Shown here: positions 27,695 through 36,234 of the stretch, in pieces
How the letters are laid out: the number at the start of each line of letters is the position of its first letter
Numbering within the stretch: position 1 is the first letter of the stretch
Assembly (NCBI RefSeq): GCF_001742425.1
Contig: NZ_MJEH01000007.1
Coordinates: forward strand, 21,195-85,194
Direction: 5' to 3'
Length of the DNA stretch: 64,000 bases
Origin: Bacillus solimangrovi
GTDB lineage: Bacteria; Bacillota; Bacilli; Bacillales; Bacillaceae_N
Translations under genes and position numbers: made by a program
Notes under the pieces: model-generated
Databases searched by the model: none
Seen by the model: the letters and a program-made list of their open reading frames with translations, nothing else
What the model was told of the DNA's origin: nothing

Positions 27695-27976
27695 ATTTAT
27701 AAGAATTGACAAAATGATGACATTTTTAAATCTATTAGGGGAAATGCTTTTTTCGTCATTTATGTTCATTGCTAAGTAAGGTTAAATTAGTATATACTTC
27801 AAATTAGAAAAGACTCATTTCAACTATCTACGACTTAGAAACCATATTGTATGTTCAAGGCACAATGACACAATCTAAAACATTCAATTAAGTAAGCACT
27901 GTAACCTTAGGATGTGATGAAAGACAAACTTAAAATGTAAGATGTACTTTATAATTTATTCTAGAGGTGATTTACG

Positions 27977-28891
27977 ATGTGGGAAAATATTCAAATTTTT
28001 GGGTTTCGTGCATTATGGAGTCCTTACTATTTCATAGCAATCTTGTCGATAGCAGTATTATATGTAACTGTAGTTCGTGGACGATTTATGGACAAGTTCA
28101 CGGATGCAACTCCAGCAACGAGAAAACAAATGACACGCTTCTTAGGAGCAATGGCATTGTTATATATCGTGAAGGGAAGTCCACTTGACTTATTAGGTCA
28201 CATGAACTTTAGTTTTCACATGGTTCAAATGTCATTGTTATATCTTGCTATTCCACCATTGTTAATTCTCGGTACACCTGATTGGTTATTAAGAGCAATT
28301 GTGAATACAAAGGGAATTAATCAGATTTTCAAATTATTCTCAAAGCCATTATTAGCTTTATTTTTGTTTAACGGATCGTTTTCAATGTACCATTTTCCAG
28401 GAGTTTTTGATTTTATCAAAACAGACTCCTTGTTACACGCTGCTGTGACGGGATTAATCTTTATCTTTGCATTCTTCATGTGGATTCCATTAATCGCTCC
28501 ACTGCCTGAATATGACCGAATGAGTGATTTGTTTAAGATGGGGTACTTGTTCGCAAACGGCTTGTTATTATCACCAGCATGTGCGTTAATCATTTTCTCG
28601 AATTCACCATTATATGCAACTTATTATGACCCTGAACACTGGGTTCAGGCACTTGCACTTTGTGTACCTGCCTCCCTATTAAATGGTATCGATGTATCAA
28701 ACATCAATTTATTTTCTTTCACCAGCTTACAAAAGGATCAGCAATTAGGTGGAATCATCATGAAAATTGTTCAAGAAATTATTTACGGTATGACTTTAGG
28801 TTACGTGTTCTTTAGATGGGTTAGAAATGAGAAGATTCGTGGAGAAGAAGAGGTAGCAAAATATATGACACCTCAACCTTCAGATTCATAA
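27977..28891 (+). CDS. ctaG: Cytochrome c oxidase assembly factor CtaG
   Basis: A 304-residue protein with about seven transmembrane segments (caa3_CtaG family). Conserved features include GSPLDLLGHMNFSFHMVQM, with histidines that could bind copper, and the loop between helices with PLPEYDRMSDL. Bacillus CtaG is needed for active caa3 oxidase, probably in CuB insertion; it is unrelated to the mitochondrial Cox11-type CtaG. The ATG follows GAGGTGA. It lies behind the ctaBCDEF terminator with its own terminator, so it is likely a separate transcript. Confidence 0.93.
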   Translation: MWENIQIFGFRALWSPYYFIAILSIAVLYVTVVRGRFMDKFTDATPATRKQMTRFLGAMALLYIVKGSPLDLLGHMNFSFHMVQMSLLYLAIPPLLILGTPDWLLRAIVNTKGINQIFKLFSKPLLALFLFNGSFSMYHFPGVFDFIKTDSLLHAAVTGLIFIFAFFMWIPLIAPLPEYDRMSDLFKMGYLFANGLLLSPACALIIFSNSPLYATYYDPEHWVQALALCVPASLLNGIDVSNINLFSFTSLQKDQQLGGIIMKIVQEIIYGMTLGYVFFRWVRNEKIRGEEEVAKYMTPQPSDS

Positions 28892-28926
28892 TCGTTACGT
28901 ATAGAATAAAAGTGTATTGAAGTGAT

Positions 28927-28954
28927 AAAAGCCACCCAATAGGGGTGGCTTTTT
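28927..28954 (+). terminator. Terminator after ctaG
   Basis: Stem AAAAGCCACCC / GGGTGGCTTTT followed by T. Confidence 0.9.
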
Positions 28955-28983
28955 AATGTGGTAATGGATTAGACGAACCTATA

Positions 28984-29014
28984 ATAAAAAAACTCCCTTT
29001 ATAGTGGAAGTTTT
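28984..29014 (-). terminator. Terminator after the ytvI-like gene
   Basis: On the minus strand, AAAAAACTTCC pairs with GGGAGTTTTTT (one G-U pair) and a T-run follows, right at the gene end. Confidence 0.75.
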
Positions 29015-30073
29015 TTATATCTTAAAATTCAATTTGATAATACCTGCTTCTCGTGCTGAATTAAAGGCAATCAGGATAACTGGACCGATGAAGAAACCAA
29101 GAAACCCTAATAATTTTAACCCTAGATACATTGCAATTAACGTTGATAGTGGTGATAGACCAATATGATGTCCCATTACTTTTGGTTCAACAGTACGACG
29201 GATAATAAGTAAGATAGCGGCAAGAATAGCTAACTTAGTTCCAAGTGCAATATCTCCAGTTAACAGGTGAAATATTGACCAAGGAGCTAAAATTGCTATC
29301 GAACCAATAATCGGGATGAAGTCAATTATCCAAATAATGAGTGACATAATAAAGGCGACTTCAGGTGCAATTATTAACAATCCAATAAATGAGACAATGA
29401 AAATTATAATACTAACTAGAAATTGTGCTTTAAAAAAGCCACTAATAACATAAGATAAGCGTGAAGTCATGAATGTAACTTTATCAGCGGTTTCAGGTGT
29501 AAGGAAAGTGTAAAACTCTTTCTTAATATTCGGTATTGCAATCATGAATAAAAATAATGCAATTAAATATACAACAAGGCTGACTAGATAATTTGGTATA
29601 TTTGCAATAATACCAGTTAATTTTTTTACTGTATCATATTCAGTTAAAACATTTTTTGCATCACTTAATAACACTGTAACTTGATTATTAATTTCATCTA
29701 CAAACTCTTGTGGAAGATCTTCAGATGCGTCTGAGAAATTAGCTTCTAGTTTGGAAAAAGCATCACTGATTTCATTGATGTATACGGGTGCATTTTCCCC
29801 AATTTTAACAACTTCTGTGACAACCTTTGTAACAATGAAGTAGCTACTAGCCCCTAAGAAACACAGAAAAAGAATAAAAGTGAGTAGCACTGCTAGGCTT
29901 CTCTTAATATTTAACCGCCTAGTAGCTAGGCGTACAAGAGGATCTAATATTAGTGCTGTTATAAAAGCAATAATCAAGGGTACAGCATTAGGCAAGACCC
30001 ATAAGCTTATCCCGATAATAATTGCGAGAGTAACTATGATGATTATGAAACGACTTGAGAAAAATTTAGACAA
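29015..30073 (-). CDS. ytvI: AI-2E/PerM family membrane protein, YtvI-like sporulation protein
   Basis: A 352-residue protein with about eight transmembrane segments. Three are near the N-terminus, then a soluble helical region (about 85-150), then a C-terminal membrane block with the signature PKVMGHHIGLSPLSTLIAMY and a Gly-rich LLGFLGFFIGPV helix. This fits the AI-2E transporter superfamily and, from the C-terminal signature, the YtvI branch induced during sporulation. The transported molecule is unknown. The start at 30073 has a GGAG-type ribosome binding site. It is inserted between ctaG and ylbA relative to B. subtilis, where ytvI lies elsewhere. Confidence 0.78.
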   Translation of the reverse strand: MSKFFSSRFIIIIVTLAIIIGISLWVLPNAVPLIIAFITALILDPLVRLATRRLNIKRSLAVLLTFILFLCFLGASSYFIVTKVVTEVVKIGENAPVYINEISDAFSKLEANFSDASEDLPQEFVDEINNQVTVLLSDAKNVLTEYDTVKKLTGIIANIPNYLVSLVVYLIALFLFMIAIPNIKKEFYTFLTPETADKVTFMTSRLSYVISGFFKAQFLVSIIIFIVSFIGLLIIAPEVAFIMSLIIWIIDFIPIIGSIAILAPWSIFHLLTGDIALGTKLAILAAILLIIRRTVEPKVMGHHIGLSPLSTLIAMYLGLKLLGFLGFFIGPVILIAFNSAREAGIIKLNFKI

Positions 30074-30316
30074 CGTAGTGCTCCTCTCTATCTAACTAAA
30101 CGACTTCTGTATAATAAATTATAGTATGTCTTGCAATTGTTGAACAGTAAGAACGACTATTCTTTTAAAATAACTTTTAGATATTTGAATTCCTAAATTA
30201 TACATAGCTAATCGAATAGGAGTATAAGTTCAAAAAACTAATAGTGCATGATTTTAAAAATGTTGACATTCTTATATTATAACAAGTTTCGAATTTGAAG
30301 GCATTTTTCCGTGCAT

Positions 30317-30356
30317 ATAATAAAACGCCCAACATATGTTGGACGTTTTATTATAT
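30317..30356 (-). terminator. Terminator after ylbA
   Basis: Near-perfect 19-bp stem ATAATAAAACGCCCAACAT / ATGTTGGACGTTTTATTAT with one mismatch, just past the stop. Confidence 0.88.
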
Positions 30357-30360
30357 GTAA

Positions 30361-30726
30361 TTATTTAGAAAGTGCGTCAATTTCCTCAAGTGCTTTTTGT
30401 AAAATCTTTTCTGATTTACTTACGATATTTTTCGGGAATGTTTCACCTTCACCATATTCAACGCCATGAGGGTAATAATGTTTTCCTAATAGTGGAGCTA
30501 ATAATTTTACTTGTGCATGTTGAGAGTCTACATTACCTTCAACTGCATGACCAAGTACACGAAGATAGAACACTTCACTTGTATCAAGGTTTTCGAACTT
30601 GCGATCATAAGATACACGCTCATAATCCCATGTTTCTCCCAAAACGAGTTGATGTTTTTTCATCACTTCATTTAAAATTTTAATATCGACAATTTTACCT
30701 TCAAGAGCAATATTTTCAAGTTTCAT
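30361..30726 (-). CDS. ylbA: YugN-like family protein (YlbA)
   Basis: A 121-residue soluble protein. WDYERVSYDRKF and the C-terminal block LLGKHYYPHGVEYG are signatures of the YugN-like family, of unknown function. Its position before ylbB matches B. subtilis ylbA. The ATG is preceded by AGGAGGGA. It is divergent from a LysM-CAP gene across a 290-bp gap. Confidence 0.82.
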   Translation of the reverse strand: MKLENIALEGKIVDIKILNEVMKKHQLVLGETWDYERVSYDRKFENLDTSEVFYLRVLGHAVEGNVDSQHAQVKLLAPLLGKHYYPHGVEYGEGETFPKNIVSKSEKILQKALEEIDALSK

Positions 30727-30772
30727 TGTCTATAATCCCTCCTATGTTTCACTTTTCATTTGGATAATATTA

Positions 30773-30840
30773 AATGTTCATTCCATAAGTAGATAAACCT
30801 TGATGACAGTTCAATATAAAACAATCATAGTATGAACATT
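30773..30840. promoter_or_regulatory. Spaced inverted repeat between ylbA and the LysM-CAP gene
   Basis: AATGTTCAT (30773-30781) and its exact complement ATGAACATT (30832-30840) flank 50 bases in the divergent gap. They could be paired binding half-sites; no regulator is implied by the sequence. Confidence 0.25.
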
Positions 30841-31013
30841 AATTGGATGCAACTAATAAAAATTTAAAAAGAAAACGTTACAATCCAGACCATTATAATT
30901 GTAGCAGTTAATTAATGATTGGGGAATCTTTTTTCAATTATAAGAGAGATATTTTATTTTTTGGTCACAATATGTAGAGAGGCATGCTTAATGACAAGAA
31001 GGAGGAGGTAGTC

Positions 31014-31646
31014 TTGAGAAAATGGTGGTTCTTTTTATGGAGTGGACTTCTATTTTCTACGAGTATTTTTGTAGGAGGACAACCTGTACTAGCAAAAAGT
31101 ACTACTGTGCACATCGTTCAACCAGGTGATACGTTATGGATCATTTCTAATCGATATGATGTGAGCTTATCAGAAGTCATTCAAACAAACCAACAGTTTA
31201 GTAATCCTAATTTAATTTATCCCGGTGATAAAGTATATGTACCTATTTCCAATGAAGCAATCAAAACACTAGAGAAACAAGTCATTCAATTAACTAATGA
31301 AGAGCGAGCAAAACATGGCCTTAATCCATTAGTAGAACATGTGGAGTTATCGCGTGTTGCACGTTACAAATCAAGAGATATGCGTGATAATAACTATTTT
31401 AGTAATGAATCACCTAAGTTTGGCTCTTCGTTAGAGATGATTAGTCATTTTCATATTAATTACTCATATGCAGGAGAAAACATAGCAGCAGGTCAACCAG
31501 TCGTGCGAGGAGTTGTAAAAGCTTGGATGGATTCGCCAAAACATCGAAAGTATATTCTAGATCCTGAAATGACTCATATTGGAGTAGGGTATGCTGAGGG
31601 TGGTATGTATGGTAACTATTGGACTCAATTGTTTATACAGGAATAA
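31014..31646 (+). CDS. Secreted LysM and CAP domain protein
   Basis: A 210-residue exported protein. The start is a TTG after a very strong AAGGAGGAGG; the in-frame ATG at 30984 would overlap that site. A signal peptide (about 1-28) is followed by a LysM domain (HIVQPGDTLWIISNRYDVSL to NLIYPGDKVYVP) that binds peptidoglycan, then a CAP/SCP domain (LTNEERAKHGLNPL, AGENIAAG, GVVKAWMDSPKHRKYIL, THIGVGYAEGG). CAP proteins of Bacillus are secreted and mostly uncharacterised; the LysM suggests attachment to wall or cortex, as in the spore proteins SafA and YkwD-like relatives. It is an extra gene between ylbA and ylbB. Confidence 0.85.
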   Translation: MRKWWFFLWSGLLFSTSIFVGGQPVLAKSTTVHIVQPGDTLWIISNRYDVSLSEVIQTNQQFSNPNLIYPGDKVYVPISNEAIKTLEKQVIQLTNEERAKHGLNPLVEHVELSRVARYKSRDMRDNNYFSNESPKFGSSLEMISHFHINYSYAGENIAAGQPVVRGVVKAWMDSPKHRKYILDPEMTHIGVGYAEGGMYGNYWTQLFIQE

Positions 31647-31692
31647 TGGTTAGTTAAATAATGTTTATAAATAAATTATTGAGGTGATCTTG

Positions 31693-32121
31693 ATGAAACG
31701 AGTACGAGATATAATGACAAGTGATGTTGTGTTTTTGACACCTGATGATAATGTTTATGAAGCGGCATTATTAATGAAAGATAAAGACATTGGAGTTATT
31801 CCTGTTTGTGAAAGTGACAGGTTACTTGGAATTGTGACAGATCGTGACCTAGTTGTACGTGGTCTTGCTGAGAAACGACCTGGTTCAAATTCTGTCATGA
31901 ATGTTTTGACGAAAGATGTGACGACAGTTTCGGCCGAGACAGATGTAACTGAGGCGGTAGAGTTAATGTCGAATAATCAAATTCGTCGCCTCCCTGTATG
32001 TGAAAATGATCGACTTATAGGTATGCTTTCACTTGGAGATTTAGCGATTGATACTGACTCAGATAAAGCAGCAGAAGTTGCTTTGAGCGAAATTTCTGAA
32101 CCTCCACATTTACATCATTGA
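31693..32121 (+). CDS. ylbB: CBS-domain pair protein YlbB
   Basis: A 142-residue protein made of two CBS domains (about 6-60 and 70-128), with GIVTDRDLVVRGLAE and NNQIRRLPVCENDRLIGMLSLGDLA, and a His-rich end. CBS pairs bind adenine nucleotides and act as sensors. Start: ATG at 31693, five bases after GAGGTGA. It lies between two CAP-domain genes; in B. subtilis ylbB also precedes ylbC. The terminator begins at its stop codon. Confidence 0.88.
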   Translation: MKRVRDIMTSDVVFLTPDDNVYEAALLMKDKDIGVIPVCESDRLLGIVTDRDLVVRGLAEKRPGSNSVMNVLTKDVTTVSAETDVTEAVELMSNNQIRRLPVCENDRLIGMLSLGDLAIDTDSDKAAEVALSEISEPPHLHH

Positions 32122-32147
32122 AACGCCTAATTTTTAGGCGTTTTTTC
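32121..32147 (+). terminator. Terminator after ylbB
   Basis: Perfect 10-bp stem AAACGCCTAA / TTAGGCGTTT with a 3-base loop, followed by TTT. Confidence 0.9.
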
Positions 32148-32369
32148 TGTGTAAATATCATGTTTAGGTGATTCAGTATCGTTTAATTCGTTACTAATTA
32201 AGCTAGACATGCTTCAATTAGGCATGTTACTAGTAAGAAATTAACCCCTATCTACTAACTCTATTTTAAATTGCCATTACGATACATATTGCGTATATGA
32301 ACTGAATATGTTTGGTAGAAAGGTTAACTATTTAATAGAAACTAGAATAATGATGAGAGGTGAAAAATA

Positions 32370-33401
32370 ATGAGAGCACCTTATGTCTTTTTAATGATAG
32401 TTGCTTTTTTAGTTATGTATATGGGTATACAAAAAGATGACGATGAACATAAAACAGAAGAGAAAAACAAAACTGAATACAATGAAGTTGCGAAAGAGGT
32501 TGCATACATAGGAGAAGAAAAACCTATCCATGCTTTTATTGGTGAAAGTGAGGATATGATAATTGAGCAATTCGGACAACCTACTCGAAAGGATGTTTCT
32601 GCATATGATTACGTTTGGTGGGTTTACTACAAAGAGTCTGAAAATTATATTCAATTTGGTTTGCATGAAGGTAAGGTTGTAACAGCATTTGCTTTAGGTG
32701 ATAACTTATCACTTTTTCCATTTGAAATTGGTTCAGCTTTACAGGAAGGTTTGTTAGAAAAAATGATTGATGAACGTATAGAAGTTTTAGTAGCAGATGA
32801 ATTGATTGAATTAAAAATTGATCAAAACGGTTCAGATAATTATTTGATGAATTTAGGCAATGCATGGGCACAGTTATACGTAGATGAATTTACTGACAAA
32901 CTGATGGCAATCCGATATATGGATAATGAGACATTAGTGAAGCAACGTCAGTTTGATATGGTGTATCGTGGAAGTTTACTATCTCCTCAACCATTAAGTA
33001 CAGAGCAGATAAAAGAGGTGGAAGATGGAAATGAACGTCAAGTTTTTGAAATAACCAATATACTTCGAAATCGTTATAACCTTCCTTCGTTATTATGGGA
33101 TGAAGAAATAGCAAAGACAGCAGTTCATCATAGCAAGGATATGAAAATAAATGATTATTTTTCACATACATCACCGACCAATGGAGATCTTGCAAAACGG
33201 CTCATGATGGAAAATATCGTATATTTGAGCGCAGGTGAGAATATTGCAGCGAAGTATACGGATGCACCTGCTGTTGTAATCGGTTGGTTAAATAGTGAAA
33301 GTCACCGTGAAAGTCTGCTACATTCGGATTTTACACATCTTGGAGTTGGCGTTTATGAGCAATATTATACTCAAAACTTCATTCAAACAGCTTTGGATTA
33401 A
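32370..33401 (+). CDS. ylbC: CAP-domain protein YlbC
   Basis: A 343-residue exported protein. An N-terminal hydrophobic segment (about 4-19) anchors or exports it. Residues about 50-200 form the CAP-associated N-terminal domain (IGESEDMIIEQFGQPTRKD). The C-terminal CAP domain has ITNILRNRYNLPSLLWDEE, HSKDM, SHTSPTNGD, AGENIAA and SHRESLLHSDFTHLGVG. This is the layout of B. subtilis YlbC. Function unknown; CAP proteins act outside the cell. The ATG has GAGAGGTG upstream. Confidence 0.9.
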   Translation: MRAPYVFLMIVAFLVMYMGIQKDDDEHKTEEKNKTEYNEVAKEVAYIGEEKPIHAFIGESEDMIIEQFGQPTRKDVSAYDYVWWVYYKESENYIQFGLHEGKVVTAFALGDNLSLFPFEIGSALQEGLLEKMIDERIEVLVADELIELKIDQNGSDNYLMNLGNAWAQLYVDEFTDKLMAIRYMDNETLVKQRQFDMVYRGSLLSPQPLSTEQIKEVEDGNERQVFEITNILRNRYNLPSLLWDEEIAKTAVHHSKDMKINDYFSHTSPTNGDLAKRLMMENIVYLSAGENIAAKYTDAPAVVIGWLNSESHRESLLHSDFTHLGVGVYEQYYTQNFIQTALD

Positions 33402-33620
33402 GTAGATATTTAATAATTAACTTTAGTTTTAGAGAAAGTTAATAATCATTAATGAGAGATTTGCTGCATCTTCAGTAAATCCAGTAGTATTTCATTCACC
33501 TTTCTGAAAAAATGGGCGCACCAATTTCATGTAAATGTTGTATTTTATTAATGGGCATACGTCTTATTTTTCATTATCAATTGTATAAAAGACTAAATTG
33601 AGCGAACAGAGGTGAATGAA

Positions 33621-34073
33621 ATGGCAGATCAAAAACACATTGATTCTTTTCGCCAGTTTGTACGGAAGCATCCTACTCTCATTACTGAAGTGAGAGAAGG
33701 TAATAAAACATGGCAAAATGTGTATGAAGATTGGCATATTTTAGGTGAAGAAGATGATGTTTGGAAACCTTATCTAAAAGAAGTTGCGTCAGCTAATGTT
33801 GATGCTGAGACAAGTGATGATAAAAAGACAGATAAGGATGAAGGCAATAACGAAGGATTTAGACAAATATTATCAATGGTGAAAAACATTGATATGAATT
33901 CTATTCAAGGACATATCGCAAATATGAGTGGAGCAATTGGAAATATACAAGAACTTCTTGAACAATTTCAGGCGAGTAGACAAACACCTACGATACCGAA
34001 TACTCCTACTCCACCAACTCCGCCTGCTCCTCCACAACAAAATCGGAATCCGTTTTTCTTTAGACAAGATTAA
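33621..34073 (+). CDS. ylbD: YlbD-like putative spore coat protein
   Basis: A 150-residue protein. The N-terminal part FRQFVRKHPTLITEVREGNKTWQ and WHILGEEDDVW is the YlbD signature. The middle is acidic, then an amphipathic helical region, then a Pro/Thr-rich low-complexity tail (PTIPNTPTPPTPPAPP) ending in a Phe/Arg patch. Homologues are annotated as coat proteins, without a known function. The ATG at 33621 is five bases after AGAGGTGA; a GTG at 33612 overlaps that site. It pairs with ylbE 15 bases downstream. Confidence 0.85.
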   Translation: MADQKHIDSFRQFVRKHPTLITEVREGNKTWQNVYEDWHILGEEDDVWKPYLKEVASANVDAETSDDKKTDKDEGNNEGFRQILSMVKNIDMNSIQGHIANMSGAIGNIQELLEQFQASRQTPTIPNTPTPPTPPAPPQQNRNPFFFRQD

Positions 34074-34088
34074 TGAGGGGGTAATTTG

Positions 34089-34325
34089 ATGCGATTGGAG
34101 GTTCAAGAAATATTAAATAATCGTCCTGATTTAAAGGCATTTGTACGCGAAAATCCAAAATGGTATCGGTCTCTATCAAGAGATTTTCAATCCATAATGG
34201 AAATTGAAGATGAATCAAAGTATTATTATGGTCGTACATTACCACAGCAAATGAATCGAATGCGTCAACAATTACAAATGGTTTCAATGATGGTAGCAAT
34301 GATGCAAGCGATGAAAGATAGTTAG
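34089..34325 (+). CDS. ylbE: YlbE-like protein
   Basis: A 78-residue protein with the block NNRPDLKAFVRENPKWYRSLSR and a strongly Met/Gln-rich C-terminal helix. Matches YlbE in size, sequence pattern and position. Function unknown. ATG at 34089 follows GAGGGGG; it is in one unit with ylbD. Confidence 0.83.
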   Translation: MRLEVQEILNNRPDLKAFVRENPKWYRSLSRDFQSIMEIEDESKYYYGRTLPQQMNRMRQQLQMVSMMVAMMQAMKDS

Positions 34326-34438
34326 TCAATTTTTGAATCTTCACTTTAAAGTTAATAAGGGTATAGTGAAAAGATTTCGCCAGTAATTACCTGATTAGCT
34401 TCATTTGAATTAAAATAGAACGTGGTTAATATCAGCCC

Positions 34439-34450
34439 TGTTTGCAAACA
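34439..34450. promoter_or_regulatory. 12-bp palindrome TGTTTGCAAACA
   Basis: Perfect palindrome 34 bases before the GTG start of the next gene; a possible operator, not assigned to any regulator. Confidence 0.25.
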
Positions 34451-34484
34451 CTATATGTGAGGTCAAACATAAGGGGATGATTAA

Positions 34485-34895
34485 GTGTTAAAGAAAATTA
34501 CAGGTGTATGCTGTACCTTTTTAATAGCTACAATATTAACTGGTTACTCGAATGCAAATGCATGGACTCAAGATGAATTAAGGCATGAAGCGACCTTAAA
34601 GCAAATGCAGACTGATAATCAATCAATAAAGGTGAAGCACTCTGTAAAGGGAAATGATGTGTATGTAGAGTGTTACATACCTGATTTCCACTTTATTAAT
34701 AAGGGTGAAACGGCTCGTAAAAATAGTGAAGGATACATTCAACTTTCTTTAAATGGTCAAAGGATTGACAATATTTATACAGCTGCATTTATCGTACGTG
34801 GCTTACCAGCAGGAAAGCATGAGTTGAAAATCGCTCTTGTGAAAAATGAAGAACGTGCATATGGAGTAGAGAAAACAATTGAAATTACGATCTAA
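34485..34895 (+). CDS. Secreted small protein of unknown function
   Basis: A 136-residue exported protein. The start is a GTG after AAGGGGATGA. A signal peptide runs to about residue 26 (ANA-W cleavage site). The mature part is mainly beta-strands; the last third (GYIQLSLNGQRIDNIYTAAF, then LPAGKHELKIAL) resembles Ig-like domains of the YtkA/FixH or DUF4399 kind that end in a GxHxLxV strand. This is resemblance only. It is not part of the B. subtilis ylb order. A terminator starts at its stop. Confidence 0.72.
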   Translation: MLKKITGVCCTFLIATILTGYSNANAWTQDELRHEATLKQMQTDNQSIKVKHSVKGNDVYVECYIPDFHFINKGETARKNSEGYIQLSLNGQRIDNIYTAAFIVRGLPAGKHELKIALVKNEERAYGVEKTIEITI

Positions 34896-34928
34896 AACTG
34901 CGTATTTTTTAACGCAGTTTTCTTTTTT
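34894..34928 (+). terminator. Terminator after the secreted protein gene
   Basis: Perfect 9-bp stem AAAACTGCG / CGCAGTTTT followed by C and a run of T. Confidence 0.88.
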
Positions 34929-35148
34929 TATTATGAGACATTAACATTGATTGAAGGTCATATTTTTAATATTAGTTTCGTTGTTTTAATAACAAGTGGT
35001 TTTAATATTATATTGAAAAACCCCTTTTTTGAATGAAATAATAATTACTAACGAACGTGGACCCTGCACTGTTGATGAAGAAAGGGTCATAAGATATGAG
35101 ACAAATTGTTTATAATTTGTTAAAATACGTTTGTGGAGGTGTTCCGAA

Positions 35149-35583
35149 TTGATAGTAGCGACATCGGAACGGTTAGAGTTGCTTATGCAATCAGAAATGT
35201 TAGCACAAAATATCATTGAATCAGATCTCTTTCAACAGTACGTTGAATGTAAACATACATTAGCACAAGACAAAGAAGCCCAGCGTTTAATTCAAGCATT
35301 CAATCGGGAAAAAGAGTTATATGAAGATGTACAACGTTTTGGACGTTATCATCCTGATTATCATAAGGTGACTAAAAGTGTCAGAATTATGAAACGTGAG
35401 GTTGATATGCATGAGGCAGTGGCTAACTTTAAGAAAGCAGAACGCCAACTTCAAGACTTATTAGATGAAGTAAGCACGTTTATTGGTCAATCTGTCTCAG
35501 AATTTATTAAAGTTCCTAAGGGTAATCCACATTTCCAATCAGGATGTGGATGTTCAAGTGGTGGAAGTTGTGGCTGTTCTTAG
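35149..35583 (+). CDS. ylbF: YlbF (RicF) subunit of the Y-complex
   Basis: A 144-residue, mostly helical protein with REKELYEDVQRFGRYHPDY and a C-terminal Cys-rich tail CGCSSGGSCGCS. YlbF forms a complex with YmcA and YaaT that carries iron-sulphur clusters and guides RNase Y in mRNA maturation, affecting competence, biofilm and sporulation in B. subtilis; the tail cysteines are cluster ligands there. Start: TTG at 35149 with GGAGGTG seven bases upstream; the earlier TTG at 35131 would place the site inside the gene. ylbG follows at 71 bases. Confidence 0.9.
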   Translation: MIVATSERLELLMQSEMLAQNIIESDLFQQYVECKHTLAQDKEAQRLIQAFNREKELYEDVQRFGRYHPDYHKVTKSVRIMKREVDMHEAVANFKKAERQLQDLLDEVSTFIGQSVSEFIKVPKGNPHFQSGCGCSSGGSCGCS

Positions 35584-35654
35584 AAAGAATTAAATAGCTA
35601 CAATAAATATATAGAAATAAAAGTGATAACATGATGGTAAAGGAGAACTTAGGT

Positions 35655-35930
35655 ATGGACGTGAAACGGCAAGGACTAATTGTATGGTTACATTCATTAA
35701 AACAGGCGAGACAATTGCGCCGTTTCGGAAATGTACATTATGTTTCAAAACGATTGAAGTATGCTGTAGTGTATGTAGATCTGGAAATGGCAAGCGATTG
35801 GAAGGAAAAACTGTCTTCGCTTCATTACGTTAAGCGTGTAGACTTTTCTTATAAACCATTTCTGAAGACTGAATATGAAAACTCTAAACCGGATAAAGCA
35901 AAAGAATATGATTACAAGCTAGGTCTTTAA
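35655..35930 (+). CDS. ylbG: YlbG (UPF0298) family protein
   Basis: A 91-residue protein with [20 protein letters not shown] and the C-terminal block [24 protein letters not shown], diagnostic of YlbG/UPF0298. Function unknown; a small mixed alpha-beta cytoplasmic protein. ATG at 35655 has AAGGAGA upstream; an in-frame ATG at 35631 is less likely. It follows ylbF as in B. subtilis. Confidence 0.88.
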   Translation: MDVKRQGLIVWLHSLKQARQLRRFGNVHYVSKRLKYAVVYVDLEMASDWKEKLSSLHYVKRVDFSYKPFLKTEYENSKPDKAKEYDYKLGL

Positions 35931-35937
35931 TAAAGAG

Positions 35938-35970
35938 AAGCAGGTGCTAATATATAATGCATCTGTTTTT
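35938..35970 (+). terminator. Terminator after ylbG
   Basis: Stem AAGCAGGTGC / GCATCTGTTT (two G-U pairs) followed by TTC and TTTT. The 265 bases beyond it to the thiolase gene contain no gene. Confidence 0.75.
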
Positions 35971-36234
35971 CTTTTATCCATAAAACAGGATACATCTCCA
36001 ATATTTTTACAAGAGTGATGACATTAAGTATCTATCTTATTATCTTTTAAATACAATCATAGAAATTCTTAACAATAAATGATACAGTATAAGGGATAAA
36101 AGTTGAAAAATTCAGAATAGAACACCTTTTGTAATTACATCATTTTTTCGTGTCAACTAACCATTATAGGTTGTAAAACCATTCAATTTAATGGAAGTAT
36201 AAGTCCATATATTGGATAAAGGGGGATGTTTGGA

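Noticed and set aside
27967..28188. 73-codon plus-strand ORF overlapping the start of ctaG in another frame
   Set aside because: ctaG is conserved over the same bases and owns the ribosome binding site.
35060..35088. GACCCT / AGGGTC hairpin before ylbF as a possible riboswitch
   Set aside because: Only a 6-bp stem with a 17-base loop, no further structure or terminator; chance is likely.
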